DNA of 9,819 bases from an uncultured Bacilli bacterium (GCA_947599755.1 CANQFO010000041.1:1-9819); one strand, 5' to 3'. Positions 1 through 6,613 are shown, counted from the first letter of the stretch. Notes: a model not told the origin generated them from the sequence alone. Made by a program: numbers and translations.

Positions 1-136
1 GACTAAAATAAAAACAGTTGAACGACTTAATGTCTATATACATATCAAATAGACATTTCATTTTTCAATTAAATTTTTTTGAAAAATTGAATATTTCTCT
101 TTTCATTTCATAGGTATTCATTGTAAAATTATTCAT
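1..136 (-). pseudogene. Decayed 5' end of a probable insertion-sequence transposase, cut by window edge
   Basis: The ATG at 136 follows a good Shine-Dalgarno sequence (GGAGG, 9 nt spacing) and opens a 23-codon frame beginning MNNFTMNTYEMKREI and ending at an in-frame TGA near position 65. Translation past the stop in the same frame gives KCLFDMYIDIKS followed by an NC pair. From memory, this resembles the N-terminus of a transposase family common in Clostridia and Bacilli: an N-terminal NxxTMNxYExKREIxxFSKK block followed by a DMxYGIxxSxSCLLS-like block. The second block is only roughly matched, and the stretch between the two appears about five codons short, which suggests a premature stop plus a small deletion. 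A TATAAT -10-like box lies at 190-195, but I see no convincing -35. The alternative is a meaningless short ORF. The family assignment is recollection, not a search result. Confidence 0.38.
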
Positions 137-230
137 AGGAAAACACCTCCATATATTTTGTTTACTATGATTTTTATTTTTACAACTTTATTATACTAAA
201 CTAATGGAATGTTTTCCTTATTTTTGTTAC

Positions 231-267
231 AAAAAGATGAAAAAGTTTTCCACATTTTCATCTTTTT
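231..267 (-). terminator. Candidate rho-independent terminator after recO (weak, AT-rich)
   Basis: A perfect 13-bp inverted repeat (231-243 with 255-267, 11-nt loop) has a GATG/CATC core flanked by A and T runs. Read on the minus strand it ends in TTTTT, as expected for a terminator of the recO-side operon, and the A/T flanks would allow bidirectional use. The stem is low in GC, so its efficiency is uncertain. Confidence 0.45.
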
Positions 268-304
268 TTATGTCAAGTGTTTTTTTTACCTAAACTCAAA
301 ATAA

Positions 305-342
305 TTATTATACAATAAATCAACTTATTATACAATAAATCA
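305..342. repeat. 18-bp tandem direct repeat in the gene-free left end
   Basis: TTATTATACAATAAATCA occurs at 305-322 and again exactly at 325-342, separated by 2 nt (period 20). On the minus strand each copy reads TTGTATAAT, that is, a TATAAT-like box, but no -35 element is evident at the right distance. It may be a local duplication or a remnant of mobile-element insertion. The whole 1-443 region has no intact gene. Confidence 0.6.
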
Positions 343-394
343 TCCAGAATAACTATATCATAAACCATCACGATATCTTTGCTAACAATAATTT

Positions 395-439
395 AATTTT
401 CTCTTCGCTATACTGATAATATAGTGAAAAGAAAAAATT
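395..439 (-). other. Imperfect long hairpin immediately downstream of recO
   Basis: An inverted repeat starts within 5 nt of the recO stop: inner arms 405-412 and 420-427 (one mismatch), loop 413-419, with T-rich/A-rich outer arms extending to 395 and 439. On the minus strand it is not followed by a clean T run, so it could stabilise the 3' end of the mRNA rather than terminate transcription. Confidence 0.35.
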
Positions 440-443
440 ATCA

Positions 444-1193
444 TCATGAAATTACTTGATCCAAAAGACGAATTTGTCGAATAAAATCTTTACTTTTTAA
501 ATATAAACCTGTATAACGATCATAATAATTTTCTAAAAATTGATTAATTTCAAAAACAATAGAAGAAGGAACATCTAATTTAGAAATATTAGAAATATCA
601 ACATAATAATACATCCGAATCACTTGAATTACTTTCTCTGAAACAATAGTCTCATTTTGATAACAATTTTTACAAATAAATCCTCCCTGATCAGAAGAAA
701 GAGTAACAATTCCCTTATCACTTCCACATATACTACAACAATCAATACTAGGTCTAACTCCTAAATAATCCAATAATTTAAGCTCTAAAATATTAGTCAT
801 AATCATAGGATGAAATTTCTCATTTATTTTAACTAAAGTATCACGTAATAAAAAGAAAATTTGGCTATCTTCATTTTGACGAGCCACTTGCCCCACCAAA
901 TCCAAAATATAAGAAGCATAACTAATTTTTTCCAAGTCAGTCATAAGATGAGAAAAAGAATCACAAATATCAATCCCAATCAAAGTAGAAAGACCATTTT
1001 CTTTATAATATACATGAAAAGTTCCATAAACAAGTTTTTGACTAACTCCCCGTAATTTACTCTTTATATTCCGACAACCTTTTGACAAAATACCCACTAA
1101 ACCATATTGATCAGTCAAAACATTTAAAATTTTACTAGAATTACTATAATTAGTCTCACTCAAAATAATTCCTAAAAAACTCTCTATTTTCAA
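444..1193 (-). CDS. recO: DNA repair and recombination mediator protein RecO
   Basis: RecO loads RecA onto SSB-coated single-stranded DNA together with RecR in the RecFOR pathway. The 249-aa length is normal for the family. The N-terminal region (about residues 1-80, IILSETNYSNSSKILNVLT) fits the RecO OB-fold, with a helical domain after it. A four-cysteine zinc-finger pattern is complete: C153-x2-C156 and C174-x2-C177. The start codon is TTG at 1193, 6 nt after the stop of the small yqzL-like gene, with only a weak purine-rich Shine-Dalgarno sequence (AGAAGTGA), so translation is probably coupled to yqzL. It is the last gene of the era–yqzL–recO group. Hairpins at 395-439 and 231-267 follow. 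Confidence 0.95.
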   Translation of the reverse strand: MKIESFLGIILSETNYSNSSKILNVLTDQYGLVGILSKGCRNIKSKLRGVSQKLVYGTFHVYYKENGLSTLIGIDICDSFSHLMTDLEKISYASYILDLVGQVARQNEDSQIFFLLRDTLVKINEKFHPMIMTNILELKLLDYLGVRPSIDCCSICGSDKGIVTLSSDQGGFICKNCYQNETIVSEKVIQVIRMYYYVDISNISKLDVPSSIVFEINQFLENYYDRYTGLYLKSKDFIRQIRLLDQVIS

Positions 1194-1199
1194 TTTAAT

Positions 1200-1286
1200 T
1201 CACTTCTTTTTTAATTTTTGTAACAAATTATAATAACGAATATCTCCTGTTTCTACAAACAAATTCCATAAAATTTCATCTGTCAT
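1200..1286 (-). CDS. yqzL: YqzL-like small protein (28 aa) between era and recO
   Basis: This is a short ORF easily missed by gene finders. The ATG at 1286 is preceded by a good Shine-Dalgarno sequence (AGAGGTGA, about 4 nt from the ATG). The 28-residue product carries W-x2-LF-x2-TGDIRYYNLL and then a Lys-rich tail (KLKKK). The W..F..TG.(I/V)..Y.L pattern is that of the YqzL family, which sits between era and recO in Bacillus. YqzL function is not established. The protein here is shorter than the roughly 45-50 aa I recall for Bacillus. The TGA stop is 6 nt upstream of the recO TTG, consistent with translational coupling. Motif plus exact synteny make the assignment strong despite the length. 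Confidence 0.8.
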   Translation of the reverse strand: MTDEILWNLFVETGDIRYYNLLQKLKKK

Positions 1287-1346
1287 AAAATCACCTCTAT
1301 TTATATAGTGATGATTTCACAAAAAAAATATACAAATAAAAATTAA

Positions 1347-2234
1347 TTATTCCTCATCCGAAAATCCCAATTCTAAAAAATACTTTTCCTGATCACGCCA
1401 ATTTTTTAATGTTTTAACATAAGTTTCTAAAAATACTTTTTTACCTAAAAATTTTTCCATATCATATCTTGCTCGACTACCAATTTCTTTAAGTAAAGAA
1501 CCATTTTTACCAATAATAATTTTTTTCAAATTATCCCGATCAACAACAATTAAAACCTGTAAATAAACACAATTTTTTTTCTCTTCATAATTTTCTACAT
1601 AACAAGCAACAGAATGAGGAATTTCATCATGAGTTAATTCAAGGATTTTCTCACGAACAAACTCTGCTAAAATAAAACGAACAGAAACATTAGTCATTTC
1701 ATCTTCCGAATAAATCCTAACCCCATCATCCAAGTATTTACAAATACAAGAAATTAAAGAAGGAATATCCCGATTAGAAATAGAAGATATGGGAATAATT
1801 TCTGCAAAAGAATAAAGATCTTTAACCTGATCAATACTAGCCAACAACTTAGTTTTATCTTGAACTTTATCAATTTTATTTAAAAGTAAAAAAACAGGAA
1901 CACAACAATCTTTAATTCGATCTAAAATAAACTGATCCCCTTTTCCAAATCCTTTAGAAACATCTACTAAAAACAAAATAACATCCACATTATCTAATTG
2001 CTGATAAGTTTTATGGTTCATCAAATTTCCCAATTTATGAACCGGTTTATGAATACCAGGAGTATCAATAAAAATAATTTGAGAATCATCATCTTGATAA
2101 ATTCCTTGTATAATATTTCGAGTAGTACCACTAACATTAGAAGTAATAGCAAGCTTAAATCCTAAAATCTGATTCAACAACGTACTCTTACCGACATTAG
2201 GGCGACCAACCAAACTAACAAAACCTACTTTCAT
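1347..2234 (-). CDS. era: GTPase Era, 16S rRNA-binding ribosome assembly factor
   Basis: Era is an essential GTPase that binds the 3' end of 16S rRNA and assists 30S subunit maturation. At 295 aa it is full length. The G-domain motifs are all visible: G1 GRPNVGKS at residues 10-17, the G2 Thr in SGTTRN at about 35-40, G3 DTPG at 57-60, G4 NKID at 119-122 and a G5-like SS at about 150. The C-terminal KH domain contains the GKNG loop at 242-245, followed by a helix and the typical LKNWRD segment near the end. The ATG at 2234 overlaps the cdd stop by four bases (ATGA), so the two genes are translationally coupled. The yqzL-like gene follows after a gap of about 60 nt. Confidence 0.97.
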   Translation of the reverse strand: MKVGFVSLVGRPNVGKSTLLNQILGFKLAITSNVSGTTRNIIQGIYQDDDSQIIFIDTPGIHKPVHKLGNLMNHKTYQQLDNVDVILFLVDVSKGFGKGDQFILDRIKDCCVPVFLLLNKIDKVQDKTKLLASIDQVKDLYSFAEIIPISSISNRDIPSLISCICKYLDDGVRIYSEDEMTNVSVRFILAEFVREKILELTHDEIPHSVACYVENYEEKKNCVYLQVLIVVDRDNLKKIIIGKNGSLLKEIGSRARYDMEKFLGKKVFLETYVKTLKNWRDQEKYFLELGFSDEE

Positions 2235-2617
2235 TCTAAATCACCACTCTCAAAAGGATAAGGACATAATTCAGAAACAGAATATTTTTTCACATTCCCA
2301 AAAGTAGAATAACAATAAATAAAAGCAGAAGAATCAAACAGTTCTGAAATAACTTGCCTACAAAGATAACAAGGCATAGAAATTTTACCACTAGAAACCA
2401 TTACATGAAGTTCTTGAAAATCACCCTTTTTATATCCCTGACTAATTGCATGAACAATTGCCGAGCGTTCAGCACAAATAGTTGCTCCATAACTAGCATT
2501 TTCAACATTAACACCACTAAAACTTTTCCCATCTTTCATCACAACAATTGCACTAACACAAAAATGAGAATAAGGACTATAACTATTCTTTTGAAGCGCT
2601 AACAACCTTTCTTTCAT
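2231..2617 (-). CDS. cdd: Cytidine deaminase
   Basis: It deaminates cytidine and deoxycytidine to uridine and deoxyuridine in pyrimidine salvage, as a small zinc-dependent tetrameric enzyme in the cytosol. The zinc and catalytic motifs are intact: CAE (C48, E50) and PCYLC (C83, C86), counted from the chosen start. The NVENASYG substrate-binding segment is also present. I chose ATG 2617 (128 aa) rather than the in-frame ATG at 2623. The AGGAGG Shine-Dalgarno abuts the upstream ATG with no spacing, whereas it lies 6 nt before 2617. The 2617 ATG also forms an ATGA overlap with the dgkA stop. The 3' end overlaps era by four bases. The dgkA–cdd–era order is classical for Firmicutes. Confidence 0.95.
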   Translation of the reverse strand: MKERLLALQKNSYSPYSHFCVSAIVVMKDGKSFSGVNVENASYGATICAERSAIVHAISQGYKKGDFQELHVMVSSGKISMPCYLCRQVISELFDSSAFIYCYSTFGNVKKYSVSELCPYPFESGDLE

Positions 2618-3033
2618 AACCATCCTCCTATAAATATCATCACTTTAGGGACAAAAATAACCAATCCGATAATAGCAGAAATAATAGCCATAATCAATAC
2701 TCCCGCACTAGCTGTATCTTTAGCAGCCTTTGCTAAAGGATGAATCTCTAAAGAAACTAAATCAACAGTATATTCTAAAGCAGTATTAAAAAATTCAGCC
2801 ATTAATACCAAGCCAATCAAAATTAAACAAACAAACCATTCTAAATAACTAATATGAAAGAAAAATCCACAAAAAAGCACCAACCCAGCAATAATAGTAT
2901 GAATTTTTAAATTTTGCTCTCCTTTATATGCTTGAATAATTCCAAAAAAAGCATATTTAAAACTATTTCTAAGTCTTTTTTTATCCAATTTCATAGAATT
3001 ATTTTTTTTCTTATCGTCCAATCCCATAAGCAT
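2614..3033 (-). CDS. dgkA: Diacylglycerol / undecaprenol kinase (DgkA family integral membrane protein)
   Basis: This is a small membrane kinase. Gram-positive members usually phosphorylate undecaprenol to undecaprenyl phosphate, the lipid carrier of wall synthesis. Family landmarks are present: an N-terminal amphipathic region (FKYAFFGI), the GEQNLKIH segment, hydrophobic helices, the catalytic AEFFNTALEYTVDLV block (Glu and Asn) and the AKDTASAGVL block. The start chosen is ATG 3033 (139 aa), about 6 nt after an AGGAGGAGG-type Shine-Dalgarno sequence. The longer frame from 3057 has no such signal. The 5' end overlaps the ybeY 3' end by 23 nt, and the TGA stop overlaps the cdd start (ATGA). 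The substrate (undecaprenol or diacylglycerol) cannot be told from sequence alone. Confidence 0.9.
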   Translation of the reverse strand: MLMGLDDKKKNNSMKLDKKRLRNSFKYAFFGIIQAYKGEQNLKIHTIIAGLVLFCGFFFHISYLEWFVCLILIGLVLMAEFFNTALEYTVDLVSLEIHPLAKAAKDTASAGVLIMAIISAIIGLVIFVPKVMIFIGGWL

Positions 3034-3460
3034 CCAACACCTCCTCCTGTTTTGCAAACATTATTTTTTCCTCTTCTTCTGTCTTATGATCATAACCCAA
3101 TAAATGATAAAATCCATGAATAGCTAAAAAAGATAATTCTCTAAGCAAAGAATGTCCATATTCTACAGACTGAGAAAGTGCTTGATCAATAGAAATATAA
3201 ATATCACCCAAAATACGATTTTCAAAAGGCAATATCAAACTATCTTCATCCTCTAATGCAAAAGTAATAACATCCGTATCTCGATCAATACCCCGATAAG
3301 TAACATTCAAATCATGAAGATAATAGCGATCCACAATAATTAAAGAAAAACTAACCTGATCAAGCCTTTCTCTTATTGCAGCACCACGCAAAACCTCTAA
3401 AACTTTATCCAACTCAGGAATTTCTCGATCAGTTTGATTAAAAACTTCAATATTTACCAC
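3011..3460 (-). CDS. ybeY: Endoribonuclease YbeY, rRNA maturation factor
   Basis: YbeY is a zinc metallo-RNase involved in 16S rRNA 3' maturation and ribosome quality control. The signature HGFYHLLGYDH is complete at residues 115-125, giving the three metal-binding histidines H115, H119 and H125. The N-terminal half contains the typical LNVTYRGIDRDTDVITFA segment. The 149-aa length is normal. The start is GTG at 3460, about 9 nt after a GGAG Shine-Dalgarno that itself follows the TAG stop of the vanZ-like gene. The 3' end overlaps dgkA. In Bacillus, pgpH (yqfF) and phoH (yqfE) normally precede ybeY; here both are missing and a vanZ-like gene lies upstream. Confidence 0.95.
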   Translation of the reverse strand: MVNIEVFNQTDREIPELDKVLEVLRGAAIRERLDQVSFSLIIVDRYYLHDLNVTYRGIDRDTDVITFALEDEDSLILPFENRILGDIYISIDQALSQSVEYGHSLLRELSFLAIHGFYHLLGYDHKTEEEEKIMFAKQEEVLDAYGIGR

Positions 3461-3472
3461 AATACTTCACTC

Positions 3473-4072
3473 CTATAACAACGTAATAATTCCCATTAAT
3501 AAAACAATAGAAATAAAATTTAAAACAAGCTCACTTTTAAGAATAGAAGGAATGAACTCTCCTAGTTTCATAAAAAAATAATAAATATAATATCCTAAAT
3601 ATCCACCTAAAACATTTAAAATAATATCATCAATATCAAAAACTCTACCAATAACCATTTGTACAATCTCAATAGAAAAAGAAGCAACAACCGTCAAAAA
3701 TAAAGTAAGATAAAATTTTTTATTTTTCAAATAATAACTAACAAAAAAACCATACGGCATAAACAATATCATATTTCCAATAACATTCTTAAAAAAAAGC
3801 CGACTTCCCATATTATATCGCAAAATTTCACGAAAAGGAATAAAATTATTAGTAGCCCAATTAACATCATCCTGAAAAGTAACAATTTGGAATAAACATA
3901 AAATATAAATAATAAAACTAAGCATCAACAACTCTTTATATAAAACAAATCTTTCTCGATTCTTAATCAAATAACTAATCCGAAAAGAAACGAGAATAAC
4001 AACAGAAATAAGAATCATAGGCCAAGTAAAATTAACAACTCCATGAATAGTATGAGAAAGTGGTCCCAACAT
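3473..4072 (-). CDS. VanZ-family integral membrane protein
   Basis: The 199-aa protein has about five hydrophobic segments (near residues 17-35, 48-66, 98-116, 120-140 and 150-166, plus a C-terminal one at 183-198). VanZ-like landmarks are the NNFIPFREI motif, a GNMILFMPYGFF motif, a polar SIEIVQ helix, and RVFDIDDIILNVLGGYLGY. The prototype VanZ gives low-level teicoplanin resistance, but the family is broad and most members have no known function, so resistance should not be assumed. The ATG at 4072 lies 7 nt after a GGAG overlapping the yqfD stop region. The gap to yqfD is 4 nt and ybeY follows directly, so it is part of the operon. It occupies the place usually held by phoH and pgpH. Confidence 0.85.
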   Translation of the reverse strand: MLGPLSHTIHGVVNFTWPMILISVVILVSFRISYLIKNRERFVLYKELLMLSFIIYILCLFQIVTFQDDVNWATNNFIPFREILRYNMGSRLFFKNVIGNMILFMPYGFFVSYYLKNKKFYLTLFLTVVASFSIEIVQMVIGRVFDIDDIILNVLGGYLGYYIYYFFMKLGEFIPSILKSELVLNFISIVLLMGIITLL

Positions 4073-4076
4073 ATGA

Positions 4077-5243
4077 TCACTCCTTTACTGAATTAATTTC
4101 ATCAATATTAACATTAGTAATATCTTGAAAATCGGTAATATTCTCCTTTACTTTAAAAAATACCTCTACTATTATTTTACTATCTTTTTCCTCTTTTTTC
4201 AAAACATTTTTAGAAAGAATTTTACTATCTTCAAATAACTTATCTTTAAGTTTTTCCTCTGCCAAAGAAATAGCATCCTGATCAACATTAAGAAGAGTAT
4301 AATTTTTTTTCTTCACAGTAGTTTCTAAATATTCAACCAAATTCAATTGAATAGGAAATAAAGGGGTTTGTAAAATAGAATATTCCCTCTTTTGATAAGT
4401 TTTAAAATGATGAAAAAATTGATAAACAGAATTTAAAAATCGAATCTCTAATTGCTTTTTTGATCTACCTGTAACATTTTCTTCTATATACTGTTTAGGT
4501 AAAGAAAGATTAACCTTATACCAAACTTCCCCATAAACAGTACCAAGAGCACACTTTTTACTAACCACTTCTTCTTTATTATGAATTAACCCACTAATAA
4601 TAATATCTCCTTTCTTTACATAATCTAGTTTTTTCTTAACTACTTCCCCAGAATCCGCTTGTATCTGTAAAATCATACTATCCTTTTTCGCAACAATATT
4701 TTGTGGAGAACAAGTAATCTTATCTTTATTCTTTTTCCTTTGTTCTACTTTCACAACATATTTCGTTCCAACTTCCTCTATTTCTAACCATTCCAAATCA
4801 TTTGTCTCTTTTTCTAAGATATCTTCTACAATCTGCTCCTTTTTAGAATAAGAAACTTTAAAATGAAATTTAGAAATTCCTGCATCTTCTAAATCACTTC
4901 GAACCAACTCTAAAATTTCTTGATTAGAATGTATAATTTCCACATCAAAAATCAAATGACTAAGAAATATATTCAAAACAATCCCTAAAACAAAACAAAT
5001 CAAAAAAAGGAAATATTTAGAAAACCAATAAGTATACTTACTAATTCCAACACGACCAACCAATTCCACCTGATAAATAGTCTTCATATTTAATACTTTT
5101 TCATAATCACTTTGATCAATTTCAACAATAATAAAATGAGCATTCTTTTCTAGATCATAAATATTAATCTGATTTAAAACTAATTTTCGAACAAAATATT
5201 CTAAATTTTTTCCTTGAATTTTTAAACGATATCGACTAATCAT
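4077..5243 (-). CDS. yqfD: Sporulation-associated membrane protein YqfD
   Basis: YqfD is a conserved protein of endospore formers, expressed in the mother cell in Bacillus; its biochemical role is unclear. The protein is 388 aa, close to the family length. It has an N-terminal cytosolic domain, one strong transmembrane segment (about residues 75-98) and a long extracytoplasmic domain containing the conserved WLEIEEVGTKYVVKVEQR block. ATG 5243 is preferred over the in-frame ATG at 5273: GAGG is placed about 9 nt before 5243 within the yqfC 3' end, and the upstream ATG has no Shine-Dalgarno. The gene overlaps the yqfC stop by 8 nt. It is paired with yqfC as in Bacillus. Confidence 0.88.
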   Translation of the reverse strand: MISRYRLKIQGKNLEYFVRKLVLNQINIYDLEKNAHFIIVEIDQSDYEKVLNMKTIYQVELVGRVGISKYTYWFSKYFLFLICFVLGIVLNIFLSHLIFDVEIIHSNQEILELVRSDLEDAGISKFHFKVSYSKKEQIVEDILEKETNDLEWLEIEEVGTKYVVKVEQRKKNKDKITCSPQNIVAKKDSMILQIQADSGEVVKKKLDYVKKGDIIISGLIHNKEEVVSKKCALGTVYGEVWYKVNLSLPKQYIEENVTGRSKKQLEIRFLNSVYQFFHHFKTYQKREYSILQTPLFPIQLNLVEYLETTVKKKNYTLLNVDQDAISLAEEKLKDKLFEDSKILSKNVLKKEEKDSKIIVEVFFKVKENITDFQDITNVNIDEINSVKE

Positions 5244-5475
5244 AAAATACCTCAATTGAATGAATTTTTCCATAGATTAAAATTTCTTGATCTAGTAATT
5301 TATTAAGTACTAAATTTTCTCCCTTCATCACAACTCTCATTGTAGAACTACGAAAAGAAATTCTCTCACTTTCTAAAAAAAGAATTTCCAAATAATTAAT
5401 AACATGAATTCGATCAGAAAAAATACTAAATCGAAATTCACGATCATATACATAATCAATTACCTTCTCTATCAT
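5236..5475 (-). CDS. yqfC: YqfC (YabP/YqfC family) sporulation-associated protein
   Basis: This is a small (79 aa) basic/hydrophobic protein of the YabP/YqfC family. It is recognised by the pattern of an N-terminal helix, IHVINYLEILFLESERI, a central RVVMKGENLVL and a C-terminal LIYGKIHSIEVFYD, and by its position directly upstream of yqfD. The start chosen is ATG 5475, about 5 nt after AGGTGA. The longer frame begins at a GTG (5484) that is part of this Shine-Dalgarno sequence. It follows the strong terminator of yqeY (5505-5534), so it should have its own promoter or rely on read-through. CATATACT at about 5493-5500 resembles a -10 box, but it sits so close to the Shine-Dalgarno that I do not call it. 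Confidence 0.82.
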   Translation of the reverse strand: MIEKVIDYVYDREFRFSIFSDRIHVINYLEILFLESERISFRSSTMRVVMKGENLVLNKLLDQEILIYGKIHSIEVFYD

Positions 5476-5504
5476 TGTCTTCACCTATCTAAGTATATGA
5501 AGAT

Positions 5505-5534
5505 AAAAAAAAAGAAATGTCCAAAGCACATTTC
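5505..5534 (-). terminator. Strong rho-independent terminator after yqeY
   Basis: On the minus strand GAAATGT / ACATTTC arms (5528-5534 with 5514-5520, 7-nt loop) are followed directly by nine T residues (complement of 5505-5513). It lies 12 nt past the yqeY stop and separates rpsU/yqeY from the yqfC operon. Confidence 0.8.
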
Positions 5535-5546
5535 CTAAAAAATGAT

Positions 5547-5987
5547 CTATTGTAATTTTGCATGAATCATTTCACTAACTTTTTTCATATCCGCACGTCC
5601 TTTCAACTGAGAAGACGCCTCCTTCATTACCTTACCCATATCTTTAATAGAAGATGGTTCAAGATTTTGAAAAATATCCTCAATAATTTTTTCCACTTCC
5701 AAATCAGATAATTGTTCCGGTAAATAAGTAAGTAAAATATCAATTTCTACCTGAGTCTGAGTAACTAAATCATTACGATTAGCTTTTTTAAATTCAACAA
5801 TAGAATCTTTTCTCATCTTAATTTGCTTATTCACAACATCAATCAATAAATCATCATTAATTTCCTTTTTTCGATCAATATGTTCTTGATCCATCGCAGC
5901 TTTTACCATACGAATAACTGTTAATCGTTCCTTTTCCTTATTTTTCATTGCACTTATCATATCTTGCCTCAATTTTTCAACCATCAT
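5547..5987 (-). CDS. yqeY: GatB/YqeY domain-containing protein
   Basis: YqeY proteins resemble the C-terminal tRNA-binding tail of the GatB subunit of aspartyl/glutamyl-tRNA amidotransferase; the free-standing function is not settled. The 146-aa product starts MMVEKLRQD and contains the family features RLTVIRMVKAA, a charged helical middle, LTYLPEQLSDLE and a C-terminal DMGKVMKEASSQLKGRADM block. ATG 5987 was chosen, 9 nt after AGGAG. The longest frame would begin at a TTG lying against the Shine-Dalgarno. It sits downstream of rpsU, as in Bacillus, behind a terminator-like hairpin at 6063-6089 that could tune read-through from the rpsU promoter. Confidence 0.92.
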   Translation of the reverse strand: MMVEKLRQDMISAMKNKEKERLTVIRMVKAAMDQEHIDRKKEINDDLLIDVVNKQIKMRKDSIVEFKKANRNDLVTQTQVEIDILLTYLPEQLSDLEVEKIIEDIFQNLEPSSIKDMGKVMKEASSQLKGRADMKKVSEMIHAKLQ

Positions 5988-6062
5988 AATAATCAACTCC
6001 TATTAAAATTATATATTTTTGAAAAAGAATAAGAAAGACTGGATTAATCATCAATCACAAAC

Positions 6063-6089
6063 AAAAAGGCTACAGCAACCACCATAACC
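6063..6089 (-). terminator. Probable terminator or attenuator between rpsU and yqeY
   Basis: On the minus strand GGTTATGG … CTGTAGCC (6089-6068) can form an 8-bp stem with three G·U pairs and a 6-nt loop, followed by TTTTT (6067-6063). It is weaker than the yqeY terminator and probably allows partial read-through to yqeY, because no good separate yqeY promoter is visible. Confidence 0.5.
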
Positions 6090-6104
6090 TTCAAACCCAA
6101 ATAA

Positions 6105-6305
6105 TTAATATTCTTTATTATTCATCCTATTTCTTTTTCGAGAATTTTTAATTCCCTCTTTTTTAGCATTTCTTCTTCTAACTCCTGGTTTTTCATAAGC
6201 TTCTCTTTTTTTCCATTCAGAAGGGACACCGTCTCTTGCTACTTTTTGTTTAAATCTTCTTAGAGCTTGATCCAAACTACCTTTAACTGTAACTTTGGTT
6301 GCCAT
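6105..6305 (-). CDS. rpsU: Small ribosomal subunit protein bS21
   Basis: This is a 66-aa basic 30S protein that acts near the anti-Shine-Dalgarno end of 16S rRNA during initiation. It shows the bS21 pattern: an N-terminal VTVKGSLDQALRRFKQKV, then EWKKREAYEKPGVRRR, and a Lys/Arg-rich tail. It is slightly longer than the common 57-58 aa. ATG 6305 is preceded by GGGAGGG with 6-7 nt spacing. The longer frame to 6335 has no Shine-Dalgarno and lies right after the -10 box of the promoter at 6338-6366, so it is rejected. Confidence 0.96.
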   Translation of the reverse strand: MATKVTVKGSLDQALRRFKQKVARDGVPSEWKKREAYEKPGVRRRNAKKEGIKNSRKRNRMNNKEY

Positions 6306-6337
6306 TTCTATCCCTCCCTTCGTTTTTACTACCATGA

Positions 6338-6366
6338 ATTATATCAAAAGATAGTAAATATTTCAA
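6338..6366 (-). promoter_or_regulatory. Sigma-A-type promoter of rpsU
   Basis: On the minus strand TTGAAA (6366-6361), a 17-bp spacer and TATAAT (6343-6338) give a near-consensus vegetative promoter. The predicted transcript begins about 25 nt upstream of the rpsU start codon. It lies about 75 nt past the end of the bacteriocin operon. Confidence 0.82.
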
Positions 6367-6442
6367 CAATTTTTCCATATTTTTTTAAGAAAAATCAAAG
6401 AATTTAAAAAAAAAGCAAAAAATTTTACCATTTTTGAAATAA

Positions 6443-6613
6443 CTACTCTAATGGACAAATATGATTTTCACCAATTCTTCGAATAGCAGCTCCAAAATCA
6501 TGTCCTGCATTTTGTAAAACTTTAATAATATTAACAAAAGCATTAATTACTGCAGCACTAATCGATTCCCCTCCATAAATCATTTCTAATTCATCATCAA
6601 AAATTGGTCTCAT
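6443..6613 (-). CDS. Double-glycine leader peptide precursor B (putative class II bacteriocin subunit)
   Basis: This 56-codon ORF is read directly from the sequence. The ATG at 6613 overlaps the stop of peptide A (ATGA) and follows a strong Shine-Dalgarno GGGAGGTG (6620-6627) at 6 nt. The N-terminal 15 residues, MRPIFDDELEMIYGG, match the double-glycine export leader rule: E at -8, L at -7, I at -4, GG at -2/-1. Cleavage would give a 41-residue peptide that begins ESISAAVINAFVNI, is amphipathic through a KVLQNAGHDFG section, then has AAIRRIGEN and ends in ICPLE with a single Cys. With peptide A and the C39 transporter next to it, the best reading is the second component of a two-peptide bacteriocin. 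A signalling peptide is the alternative. I do not recognise the core as a named bacteriocin. Confidence 0.78.
   Translation of the reverse strand: MRPIFDDELEMIYGGESISAAVINAFVNIIKVLQNAGHDFGAAIRRIGENHICPLE

Noticed and set aside
1..443. CRISPR array suggested by the short repeat at 305-342
   Set aside because: Only two copies, a 2-nt spacer and no cas genes.
861..1055. Plus-strand frames inside recO, cdd, dgkA and the transporter
   Set aside because: All lie opposite confirmed genes, lack Shine-Dalgarno signals and have Asn/Thr/Ile-rich shadow composition.
5484..5505. CATATACT near 5493-5500 as a sporulation-type or sigma-A -10 box for yqfC
   Set aside because: It sits only about 6 nt before the Shine-Dalgarno, so the transcript would begin at or inside it, and no matching -35 is placed correctly.
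6366..6442. Terminator for the peptide operon after peptide B
   Set aside because: Long T runs exist on the minus strand, but I found no convincing stem before them; transcription may read into rpsU.
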